Part shown: one piece after another, positions 1 to 4,913 of the stretch
Layout: the number at the start of each line of letters is the position of its first letter
How positions within the stretch are numbered: the stretch's first letter is position 1
Assembly: GCA_028717825.1 (NCBI GenBank)
Contig: JAQUNB010000074.1
Span: 1-6,345 of the forward strand
Reading direction: 5' to 3'
Source: Candidatus Omnitrophota bacterium
GTDB taxonomy: Bacteria; Omnitrophota; Gorgyraeia; Tantalellales; Tantalellaceae
DNA length: 6,345 nt
Translations under genes and position numbers: made by a program
The notes under the pieces: model-generated
Databases searched by the model: none
Told to the model about the DNA's origin: nothing
What the model saw: the letters and a program-made list of their open reading frames with translations, nothing else

Positions 1-1
1 A

Positions 2-937
2 CAGATGGCAGATTGGTATAAAGAAAGGTTCGGAGTTGGGCTGGATCCCGATAAAGAGGTCCTGCCGCTTTTGGGATCGAAAGAAGGGATAGCGCATGTT
101 CCGTTTGCGTTCATTAATCCGGGCGACGAAGTTCTTATTCCGGATCCGGGATATCCTCCGTATAATTCGGGAACGGTTTTTGCCGGAGGTAAGACCCGTT
201 TTATGCCGCTTTTAGCCAAAAATGATTTTTTAATAGATCTTGACGCGATAGACAAGAAAATCGCCAAAAGGTGCAAACTTATGCACATAAATTATCCCAA
301 CAATCCCACGGGCGCGGTTTGCAATAAAGATTTTTATAAAAAAGTGGTAGCATTCGCAAAAAAAAATAATATTATCGTATGCTCTGACGCAGCGTATACA
401 GAGATGAGTTTTGACGGATGCAACCCGCCGAGTTTTCTGGAAGTAGCTGGCGCAAAAGAAGTTGGTATAGAGTTCCATTCTCTGTCGAAGTCATTTAATA
501 TGACCGGGTGGAGAGTAGGGATGGCGGTAGGCAACCCTTATGTATTAGAAGGTCTGGCGAAAGTAAAATCGAATATAGATTCCGGTATTTTTACGGCAGT
601 TCAGATAGCGTCCATCGAAGCGCTAAGACATGCGAAAGAAGTAAGGTCCAAGTTAAATAAGATGTATGAGGAAAGGCGCGATGTGCTGGTGGGCGGACTC
701 AATAAAATAGGTTGGAAAGTGCAAAAACCAAAGGCGACGTTTTACATATGGGCGCCAGTGTTCGGTAAATATAATTCGACAACGTTGGCAAAAGCCATGC
801 TGGAGAAAGCCGATATTGTTGTGACCCCAGGGAACGGGTTCGGCAAATCCGGCGAAGGATATATACGCATGACACTGACCGTGAGTAAAGAAAAGCTACA
901 GGAAGCGGTGGATAGGATTGGAAAATCATTCTTCTAG
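2..937 (+). CDS. dapL: LL-diaminopimelate aminotransferase, 5'-truncated by window edge
   Basis: A PLP-dependent fold-type I aminotransferase that converts tetrahydrodipicolinate plus glutamate directly to LL-diaminopimelate, a cytoplasmic step of lysine and peptidoglycan synthesis. The frame is open to the window edge and the family is usually about 390-410 aa, so roughly 80-90 N-terminal residues are missing. The ATG at 5 is an internal codon. Counting from that Met, I see the DapL-typical GSKEGIAH (24-31) and PDPGYP (46-51), NNPTG (99-103), the PLP-ring Asp in SDAAY (D128, with Y131), the Schiff-base lysine in HSLSKSFNMTGW (K162), phosphate-binding R170 and the substrate-carboxylate Arg in GYIRMT (R288). 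The GSKEGIAH and IEFHSLSK strings favour DapL over a general aspartate or aromatic aminotransferase, though substrate specificity is inferred. The C-terminus is intact, and the TAG stop is also the first three bases of a heptamer array. The gene may be the end of an upstream operon outside the window. Confidence 0.9.
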   Translation, partial: QMADWYKERFGVGLDPDKEVLPLLGSKEGIAHVPFAFINPGDEVLIPDPGYPPYNSGTVFAGGKTRFMPLLAKNDFLIDLDAIDKKIAKRCKLMHINYPNNPTGAVCNKDFYKKVVAFAKKNNIIVCSDAAYTEMSFDGCNPPSFLEVAGAKEVGIEFHSLSKSFNMTGWRVGMAVGNPYVLEGLAKVKSNIDSGIFTAVQIASIEALRHAKEVRSKLNKMYEERRDVLVGGLNKIGWKVQKPKATFYIWAPVFGKYNSTTLAKAMLEKADIVVTPGNGFGKSGEGYIRMTLTVSKEKLQEAVDRIGKSFF

Positions 938-1122
938 TACATAGTATGTAGTATGTGGTATGTAGTACAGGGAACGGCACGTTTTAAGAACCGTATATCG
1001 TATATCGTGCCGATGAAAACGCTGGGTTTCGCCCCTCACCCGTACCCTCTCCCCTAAGGGGAAAGGGCCGGGGTGAGGGGGCATAAAACGAGATACGAAA
1101 TACGCGATACGAGATACGATAC
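935..1122. repeat. Composite heptamer-hairpin repeat element 1, filling much of the dapL-folK gap
   Basis: This is the first half of a 325-bp gene-free gap. It starts with five 7-bp units at 935-969 (TAGTATG type, ends TAGTACA). Two exact copies of TATATCG follow at 994-1007. A GC-rich hairpin sits at 1032-1080, and five more 7-bp units lie at 1088-1122 (consensus ACGNNAT, e.g. ACGAGAT, ACGAAAT). The right-hand units are close to the reverse complement of the TATATCG units, so the whole is roughly dyad-symmetric about the hairpin. Two further inverted pairs add to this: CGGCACG 975-981 with CGTGCCG 1006-1012, and GGGAACG 970-976 with CGTTCCC 1155-1161. The second pair suggests the element may reach about 1175. 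No open frame in it looks like a protein. What it does is unknown. Confidence 0.7.
1032..1080. repeat. GC-rich double-stem hairpin, CCCCTCACCC type (copy 1)
   Basis: The outer stem is perfect: CCCCTCACCC (1032-1041) pairs with GGGTGAGGGG (1071-1080). A 3/3 internal loop (1042-1044 and 1068-1070) leads to an inner stem, 1045-1054 with 1058-1067, which has one C-A mismatch and a TAA loop. The fold could halt transcription behind dapL, but no T-run follows (GCATAAAACG), so it is not a canonical intrinsic terminator. The same outer arms occur at 4679-4713, which marks it as a dispersed repeat rather than a gene-specific terminator. Confidence 0.75.
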
Positions 1123-1262
1123 ATGGGGTACATATCGGCTAGCGCTTTATGGATCGTTCCCGATTATACTATATGAGACGGTTACGAGAAACAGTACTCT
1201 GAACAGAAACGGTTTTTCATCGTTTGCAAAGCAAAATTTTAATTACAGAGTAGATAAGGAAG
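1123..1262. other. folK leader region with no supported promoter
   Basis: This is the second half of the dapL-folK gap. It is A/T-richer than the flanking repeat. The best -10-like hexamer is TATACT (1165-1170), but no acceptable -35 lies 16-18 bp upstream (GCGCTT at 17 bp), so I do not call a promoter. A small stem, TTTGC (1223-1227) with GCAAA (1231-1235), lies 28 bp before the folK start. I see nothing resembling a THF or other metabolite riboswitch. Confidence 0.4.
1256..1262 (+). promoter_or_regulatory. folK ribosome-binding site, tightly spaced
   Basis: AAGGAAG abuts the ATG at 1263, so the AAGGA core sits only 2 nt from the start, closer than the usual 5-9 nt. There is no alternative start, because an in-frame TAG lies at 1251-1253, just four codons upstream. 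The protein also begins only a few residues before the conserved GSN motif, as expected for HPPK. The start is secure. Translation may be weak, or may depend on coupling or on other contacts. Confidence 0.6.
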
Positions 1263-1730
1263 ATGCCAACGGTTTATCTCGGAATAGGATCCAATGTAGG
1301 TGACAAACTTAAGAATTTTCAGGAAGTTCTCGAGCGGCTGGAAAACGTACCCAATTTGAAAGTCATATCAAGATCCGCGTTTTATGTAACAAAACCCGCG
1401 GGAGGCCCACCACAGGAAGATTATCTGAATGGCGTTCTTGGCGTCGAGACGGATCTAAGCGCAGAAAAATTACTCCGAAGTGTAAAAAATATCGAAAAAG
1501 ATATGGGTAGGAAAAAAAGGCCCAGAAATTTTCCGAGGATCATCGATGTTGACATATTGTTATACGGTAGTGAAATAATCAATACAAAGGAACTTGTGCT
1601 CCCGCATCCGAGGATGCATGAAAGAGATTTTGTGTTACGCGGGTTTGCGGAAATAGCTCCCGAAGCCGTGCATCCTGTTATAGGAAAAACAATAGGTGAG
1701 CTATCCCGGATGATGGGGAATACGAGGTAG
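1263..1730 (+). CDS. folK: 2-amino-4-hydroxy-6-hydroxymethyldihydropteridine pyrophosphokinase (HPPK)
   Basis: Transfers pyrophosphate from ATP to 6-hydroxymethyl-7,8-dihydropterin, giving the substrate of dihydropteroate synthase (FolP) in folate synthesis; cytoplasmic. At 155 aa it is the normal size for a stand-alone HPPK, not fused to FolB or FolP. Visible family features are LGIGSNVGD (residues 6-14), the pterin-side segment with DYLNG (53-57), the basic loop GRKKRPR (82-88), and the signature PRIIDVDILLYG (91-102), whose R92, D95 and D97 match the E. coli catalytic arginine and Mg-binding aspartates. LPHPRMHERDFVL (113-125) follows, with H115 and R121. The bulky WG that usually precedes PR(T/I)-D-D is replaced by NF here. 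panC follows after 3 bp and its Shine-Dalgarno lies inside the last folK codons, so the two are very probably co-translated. No other folate gene is in the window. Confidence 0.95.
   Translation: MPTVYLGIGSNVGDKLKNFQEVLERLENVPNLKVISRSAFYVTKPAGGPPQEDYLNGVLGVETDLSAEKLLRSVKNIEKDMGRKKRPRNFPRIIDVDILLYGSEIINTKELVLPHPRMHERDFVLRGFAEIAPEAVHPVIGKTIGELSRMMGNTR
1724..1727 (+). promoter_or_regulatory. panC ribosome-binding site inside folK
   Basis: GAGG overlaps the last sense codons and first stop-codon base region of folK and lies 6 nt before the panC ATG (1734). It supports that start and suggests translational coupling of folK and panC. Confidence 0.6.
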
Positions 1731-1733
1731 ACT

Positions 1734-2582
1734 ATGCGGATAATCACAAAAATAAGTGAAATGAAGGGATATGCGCATAAAGCTAAGAAAAACGGCAAGG
1801 TCATAGGGTTTGTCCCGACGATGGGTTCTCTCCACGACGGCCATGTAAGCTTGATCAAGGCTTCCCAAAAGGAAAGCGATATTACCATTGTAAGTATTTT
1901 TGTAAATCCCAAGCAATTTGGAAAAGGAGAAGATCTTAAAAAATACCCTAGGAACCTAGCGCGCGATCTCTTGATACTAAAGAAAGAGAAAATTGATGTT
2001 GTTTTTATTCCGGCTGAGAAAGAGATGTATCCTGAAGGGTATTCGACGTATGTGAATGTCGAAGGGGCTATAACGGAGAATTTATGTGCTAGGTCACGGC
2101 CGGGACATTTCAAGGGTGTTGCCACGGTTGTCGCTAAATTATTTGGAATAGTCTCGCCTTGTGTGAGCTTTTTCGGTCAAAAAGACGCCCAGCAGGCAGT
2201 TGTCATAAAACATATGGTAAAAGATCTAAATATGTGCGTTGAAATACGCGTAATGCCGATAATCCGGGAGAAAGACGGTTTGGCAATGAGTTCGCGAAAT
2301 ACGTATTTATCCGAGAAAGAAAGAAAAGAGGCGCTTGCGATATACGCTTCACTAAAACATGCAAGGACGCTTTTAGAGAAGGGCGAGAGGTCGGCCCATG
2401 TTATTAAGGGAGAAATAAAAAAAGTTCTGCTTAGCGGTAAACATGTGAAGATAGATCATATAGAGGTGGTTGATGCCGAGAACTTAAAGCCTCTCAAAAA
2501 GGTAAAGAACGATACGCTTATCGCCATCGCGGTACATGTCGGCAAGACGCGGCTGATCGATAATATGGTCATTAGGACGTAG
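1734..2582 (+). CDS. panC: Pantothenate synthetase (pantoate-beta-alanine ligase)
   Basis: Condenses D-pantoate with beta-alanine using ATP, through a pantoyl-adenylate intermediate, to give pantothenate for coenzyme A; cytoplasmic. At 282 aa it has the family's normal length. Motifs of the nucleotidyl-transferase fold are in order: VPTMGSLHDGH (27-37), carrying the HIGH-like H34-x-x-H37; FVNPKQFG (56-63), with the pantoate-binding Gln (Q61); the RPGHFKGV loop (122-129); FFGQKDAQQ (147-155); the KMSKS-like AMSSRN (184-189); and a C-terminal VGKTRLIDNM (269-278). No key residue appears lost. It follows folK by 3 bp. That pairing makes metabolic sense, since the PanB reaction upstream of PanC uses methylene-tetrahydrofolate. 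panB and panD are not in the window. The stop TAG is followed by TAC, the same TAGTAC string that ends dapL, and a large palindrome begins about 20 bp downstream. Confidence 0.97.
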   Translation: MRIITKISEMKGYAHKAKKNGKVIGFVPTMGSLHDGHVSLIKASQKESDITIVSIFVNPKQFGKGEDLKKYPRNLARDLLILKKEKIDVVFIPAEKEMYPEGYSTYVNVEGAITENLCARSRPGHFKGVATVVAKLFGIVSPCVSFFGQKDAQQAVVIKHMVKDLNMCVEIRVMPIIREKDGLAMSSRNTYLSEKERKEALAIYASLKHARTLLEKGERSAHVIKGEIKKVLLSGKHVKIDHIEVVDAENLKPLKKVKNDTLIAIAVHVGKTRLIDNMVIRT

Positions 2583-2604
2583 TACCGGTGGGGACGGATG
2601 TTTT

Positions 2605-2824
2605 GCAGATGGTATTTAGCATATGGCAGTTAGAATTAAATGACAAATAACAAAATCCAAATGACAAATGAAATCCAAAATCCAAATACCAAAAACCAGG
2701 AAAGAACCTGCAGTTTTGTTTTTTATGATTTGACATTTGGTATTAATTTGTCATTTGTGCTTTGACATTTGTCATTAACTCGCTATATGCCATGTGCTGA
2801 TAACTAGACACAAGCCACTAGTCA
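2605..2824. repeat. Composite heptamer repeat element 2: large imperfect palindrome between panC and nadA
   Basis: Most of the 265-bp gap is a period-7 sequence whose two halves are imperfect reverse complements. The left half has GCAGATG/GCATATG-type units (2605-2632), then AAATGAC/AATCCAA-type units (2638-2699). The right half has TTTGACA/TTTGTCA-type units (2729-2774), then CTATATG, CCATGTG, CTAGACA and CTAGTCA (2783-2824). Perfect inverted blocks are AATGACAAAT 2639-2648 with 2767-2776, CAAATGACAAAT 2658-2669 with 2746-2757, and ATACCAAA 2686-2693 with 2736-2743. At the centre, CAGG (2697-2700) pairs with CCTG (2707-2710). Midpoints of these pairs cluster at 2703-2715, so they nest. No coding potential is seen. 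It could extrude as a cruciform or fold as a long RNA stem between the two operons, but its role is unknown. Confidence 0.75.
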
Positions 2825-2831
2825 CTTAAAC

Positions 2832-2837
2832 AAGGAG
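2832..2837 (+). promoter_or_regulatory. nadA ribosome-binding site
   Basis: AAGGAG lies 10 nt before the nadA ATG at 2848, a strong match at the long end of normal spacing. It begins just after the last heptamer unit of the upstream repeat, so the repeat ends right at the translation signal. Confidence 0.75.
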
Positions 2838-2847
2838 TTTAAACAAA

Positions 2848-3792
2848 ATGACAAAAAAACCTGAATTTGATCTCGTGTATAAAGAACATTTGAAACTGAA
2901 GATACGGGACCTAAAAAAAGAGCGGGACGCGCTGATCGTCGCGCATAATTACCAGCGCGATGAGATACAGGAAATAGCGGATATTACGGGAGATTCCTAC
3001 GCCTTGGCAAGGGCGGTTACAAAGGCAAAACAAAAAACAGTTGTTTTTTGTGGCGTTAAATTCATGGCAGAAAGCGCGCATATACTGAGCCCGAAGAAAA
3101 CGGTGCTGCTTCCGGTAGAAGAGGCAGGTTGTCCTTTGGCAGATATGATCACGGTCGAAAAGTTACGACAGAAAAAAGAACAATATCCGGAAGCCGCGGT
3201 CGTATGCTATGTCAATTCCACGGCGGCGGTCAAGGCCGAAAGCGACATATGCTGCACTTCATCGAACGCTATCCAGATAGTCCGTTCTCTCAAAGAAGAT
3301 AAGGTCATTTTTGTGCCAGACAAAAACCTTGGAAGATATGTAAGAGAACACATTCCGGAAAAAGAACTTATTTTGTGGGACGGTTATTGCGTTGTACATA
3401 TGCGTCTAACAAGTGAAGAGGTCATTCGAGATAAAAAACTTCACCCCAATGCTGAATTTATCGCGCACCCCGAGTGCCGTAAAGAAGTTTTAGAGTTGGC
3501 GGATTACATCGGTAGTACCGCGGGCATGCTTAAATATGTGAAAGGCAGTTCTTGTAAGGAGTTTATTGTCGGTACAGAAATAGGTATAATTTATAGGCTT
3601 CAGAGGGATAATCCCGGCAAAAAATTTTATGTCCCGACCGAACAGTTTGTGTGCGCGAACATGAAACTCACGACTTTGGGATGGCTTGCGCGGTCCTTGG
3701 AAAAGATGGTTTACAAGGTAACTCTACCGGGCGATATGGTCGAAAAGGCGAAAAAATCGCTTGAAAGAATGCTGGAAGTATCCGGCAGTTAA
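2848..3792 (+). CDS. nadA: Quinolinate synthase, 4Fe-4S enzyme
   Basis: Condenses iminoaspartate with dihydroxyacetone phosphate to quinolinate, the second step of de novo NAD synthesis; cytoplasmic. At 314 aa it is in the compact class, like the Thermotoga and Pyrococcus enzymes. The three pseudo-repeated domains each supply one cluster cysteine, placed by spacing as C95 (EEAGCP), C181 (WDGYCVVH) and C269 (FVCANMK). Substrate-binding motifs are AHNYQ (H33, Y35), FCGVKFMAE (67-75), YVNSTAAVKA (121-130), CCTSSNA (135-141), HPEC (H207, E209) and GSTAGM (222-227). The single remaining cluster site is open to substrate, which makes this family oxygen-sensitive. nadX follows after 16 bp, and together they form the aspartate-to-quinolinate module. 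nadC and nadB are not in the window. C68, C120, C135, C136, C210 and C236 are extra cysteines that are not needed as ligands. Confidence 0.97.
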   Translation: MTKKPEFDLVYKEHLKLKIRDLKKERDALIVAHNYQRDEIQEIADITGDSYALARAVTKAKQKTVVFCGVKFMAESAHILSPKKTVLLPVEEAGCPLADMITVEKLRQKKEQYPEAAVVCYVNSTAAVKAESDICCTSSNAIQIVRSLKEDKVIFVPDKNLGRYVREHIPEKELILWDGYCVVHMRLTSEEVIRDKKLHPNAEFIAHPECRKEVLELADYIGSTAGMLKYVKGSSCKEFIVGTEIGIIYRLQRDNPGKKFYVPTEQFVCANMKLTTLGWLARSLEKMVYKVTLPGDMVEKAKKSLERMLEVSGS

Positions 3793-3794
3793 GC

Positions 3795-3803
3795 GGAGAA
3801 GGG
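3795..3803 (+). promoter_or_regulatory. nadX ribosome-binding site that fixes the start at 3809
   Basis: The purine run GGAGAAGGG lies 5 nt before ATG 3809. The earlier in-frame ATG at 3761 lies inside nadA and would add 16 residues (a basic tail with no family counterpart) before the Rossmann strand, so 3809 is preferred. Confidence 0.7.
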
Positions 3804-3808
3804 CAAAG

Positions 3809-4639
3809 ATGTCAAAAAAACGTGAAAAATCTAAAAAATATGTAGCAATAATCGGATGCGGAGTGATCGGTGGCGCTCTTGCGGAACACGCTGATAAAAA
3901 ACTTGGAGAATATGTCTCCAAAATATTTCTCTATGATAAATGCGTGGAAAAAAGTGAAATATTATCGAAAAAACTTTCTAAAGCGTATGTGTGCGATAGT
4001 TTGGAAGACGCGATACAAAAGGCCGATCTTATTGTAGAGGCCAGTGTTCCAAAGGTTGTCCCTATTATTTTGAAACAAGCCGTAAACAAGAATAAAGACG
4101 TGATGATAATGAGCGTCGGCGGAGTTCTGGGATGCACGAAACTTCTTGAGAAGGCTGAGAAGAAAAAAATAAGAATTCTGATACCTTCGGGAGCTATTTC
4201 GGGTATCGATGGCATGAAATCGGCGAAGCTGGCCGGTATTACCGCTGTAAGCATAACAACACGTAAACCCGTAATGTCGATAAAAGGCGCGCCTTATCTA
4301 GAAAAAAAAGGGATCGAACTTGATAAGATAAAAGAAGAAACTGTGATTTTTGACGGTAACGCATGTGAGGCAATAGAAGCTTTTCCCGCCAACATAAACG
4401 TTTCAGCGATACTGTCGCTGGCGGGTATCGGGCCTAAAAAAACCAAAGTGAAGATAATAATTTCACCCGAATACACGAAAAATGTCCACGAGATATGTAT
4501 AGAAAGCGGCGCAGGCAAAATAACGACAAGAACGGAAAACGTGCCGTCCCCGGATAACCCGAAGACCAGCTACCTGGCTGTTCTCTCCGCCAAAGCGGCA
4601 TTAGACGGATATTTCGCGAACGTCCGCCTTGGGACGTGA
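3809..4639 (+). CDS. nadX: L-aspartate dehydrogenase
   Basis: Oxidises L-aspartate to iminoaspartate with NAD(P)+, replacing the flavoprotein L-aspartate oxidase NadB at the start of NAD synthesis; cytoplasmic. The 276-aa product begins, after a Lys-rich leader, with the Rossmann motif YVAIIGCGVIGGAL (residues 11-24; glycines 16, 18, 21). IVEASVP (75-81) and MSVGGVL (101-107) follow, then the loop IPSGAISGIDGMKSA (125-139), FPANINVSAILSLAGIG (192-208), and a C-terminal stretch with VHE and ENVPSPDNPKTSYLAVLSA (243-261). H227 (in NVHE) is at about the right distance from the C-terminus to be the catalytic histidine known in archaeal aspartate dehydrogenase; this is inferred by spacing. The product is slightly longer than the usual 235-270 aa, mainly through the basic N-terminus. 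It sits 16 bp behind nadA, which supports channelling of unstable iminoaspartate to quinolinate synthase. The related homoserine dehydrogenase fold is excluded by the ENVPSPDNPKTS motif. Confidence 0.93.
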   Translation: MSKKREKSKKYVAIIGCGVIGGALAEHADKKLGEYVSKIFLYDKCVEKSEILSKKLSKAYVCDSLEDAIQKADLIVEASVPKVVPIILKQAVNKNKDVMIMSVGGVLGCTKLLEKAEKKKIRILIPSGAISGIDGMKSAKLAGITAVSITTRKPVMSIKGAPYLEKKGIELDKIKEETVIFDGNACEAIEAFPANINVSAILSLAGIGPKKTKVKIIISPEYTKNVHEICIESGAGKITTRTENVPSPDNPKTSYLAVLSAKAALDGYFANVRLGT

Positions 4640-4646
4640 TGTGTGC

Positions 4647-4771
4647 TAGTGACTAGTGTCTAGTATATCGTTTTATTACCCCTCACCCGGATCCTGAGGG
4701 TCAGGGTGAGGGGTAAAACTTATCGTTTCCATAGACACGATATACTATATACGATATGCGACATACCATTT
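4647..4771. repeat. Composite heptamer-hairpin repeat element 3 in the nadX-guaB3 gap
   Basis: This has the same plan as element 1. Three 7-bp units stand at 4647-4667 (TAGTGAC, TAGTGTC and TAGTATA), followed by the CCCCTCACCC hairpin at 4676-4716. Five 7-bp units then run over 4737-4771: ACGATAT twice, ACTATAT, GCGACAT and ACCATTT. TAGTATATCGT (4661-4671) is a perfect 11-bp inverted repeat of ACGATATACTA (4737-4747), bracketing the hairpin. Read in another phase, TGACTAG and TGTCTAG here are exact reverse complements of CTAGTCA and CTAGACA in element 2, and TATATCG is the unit tandemly repeated in element 1. The element ends 30 bp before the guaB3 promoter. Confidence 0.72.
4676..4716. repeat. 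GC-rich hairpin, CCCCTCACCC type (copy 2), possible terminator of nadA-nadX
   Basis: A perfect 13-bp outer stem pairs TTACCCCTCACCC (4676-4688) with GGGTGAGGGGTAA (4704-4716). Inside, a 2/2 internal loop leads to a short stem ATCC (4691-4694) with GGGT (4698-4701), one G-T wobble, and a TGA loop. This is the same two-storey fold as the copy at 1032-1080, but with a shorter inner stem of different sequence. It lies 37 bp past the nadX stop and could slow or end transcription. The downstream bases (AACTTATCG) lack a proper T-run. Confidence 0.7.
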
Positions 4772-4776
4772 CCAAA

Positions 4777-4796
4777 TTGTTTCCAGAAGTAAACAA
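4777..4796. promoter_or_regulatory. Dyad just upstream of the guaB3 -35 box
   Basis: TTGTTT (4777-4782) and AAACAA (4791-4796) form a perfect 6-bp dyad with an 8-nt centre. It ends 5 bp before the -35 hexamer, where an activator or repressor site could lie. The symmetry is seen directly. Use as a binding site is inference, and an A/T-rich dyad of this size can arise by chance. Confidence 0.3.
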
Positions 4797-4801
4797 CGTT
4801 A

Positions 4802-4830
4802 TTGACAAATAAATCCACCTTATGTATGAT
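4802..4830 (+). promoter_or_regulatory. Sigma70-type promoter for guaB3
   Basis: TTGACA (4802-4807) is a perfect -35. After exactly 17 bp comes TATGAT (4825-4830), which matches the -10 consensus at five of six positions. Transcription would begin near 4837 and leave a leader of about 77 nt before guaB3. This is the best promoter match I found in the window, and it separates guaB3 from nadA-nadX. Confidence 0.7.
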
Positions 4831-4882
4831 ACTACCAAATCGGAAGCCATATTTTAGTATTTTGCCGTGAAAATTGTTATAA

Positions 4883-4896
4883 TATAAGAACTTATA
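4883..4896. promoter_or_regulatory. Dyad in the guaB3 leader
   Basis: TATAAG (4883-4888), AA, CTTATA (4891-4896) is a perfect 6-bp dyad with a 2-nt centre, between the predicted transcription start and the Shine-Dalgarno. The loop is too short for a good RNA hairpin, so a protein operator is the more natural reading if it is used at all. TATAAT hexamers overlap it (4878-4883, 4893-4898), but neither has a usable -35. Confidence 0.3.
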
Positions 4897-4902
4897 ATTA
4901 AT

Positions 4903-4908
4903 AGGAGG
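4903..4908 (+). promoter_or_regulatory. guaB3 ribosome-binding site
   Basis: AGGAGG with a 5-nt spacer before ATG 4914 is close to the ideal Shine-Dalgarno and settles the start. It is the strongest in the window, and fits an enzyme made in quantity. Confidence 0.8.
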
Positions 4909-4913
4909 AAGCT

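Noticed and set aside
5..7. ATG at 5 as the true start of dapL
   Set aside because: The frame is open upstream to the window edge, and the sequence matches DapL only from about residue 80 onward, so this Met is internal.
1123..1262. THF or other riboswitch ahead of folK
   Set aside because: No conserved aptamer-like core or terminator/anti-terminator pair could be recognised; only a 5-bp stem is present.
1073..1303. Plus-strand open frame of 76 codons starting in the CCCCTCACCC hairpin
   Set aside because: The product is the heptamer array translated (TRYEIRDTRYDT), followed by leader sequence and overlap with folK in another frame. It has no family features.
1421..2125. Long antisense open frame (234 codons) across folK and panC
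   Set aside because: It is complementary to two well-conserved genes, its protein looks like random hydrophobic and Ser-rich sequence, and no ribosome-binding site or family motif is seen.
2605..2824. CRISPR array
   Set aside because: Repeats are 7 bp and degenerate with no spacers of constant length, and no cas gene is near.
3761..3808. Earlier in-frame ATG giving nadX 16 more residues
   Set aside because: It lies inside nadA, adds a basic tail not found in aspartate dehydrogenases, and a good Shine-Dalgarno precedes ATG 3809 instead.
935..4771. Insertion sequence or classical MITE
   Set aside because: There is no transposase frame and I could not find clean terminal inverted repeats with target-site duplications. 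The inverted symmetry comes from heptamer units of varying number, so I list these as repeats only.
4862..4883. Second guaB3 promoter using TATAAT at 4878-4883
   Set aside because: The only -35-like hexamer (TTGCCG, 4862-4867) is 10 bp away, too close for sigma70, and the 17-bp position holds TAGTAT.
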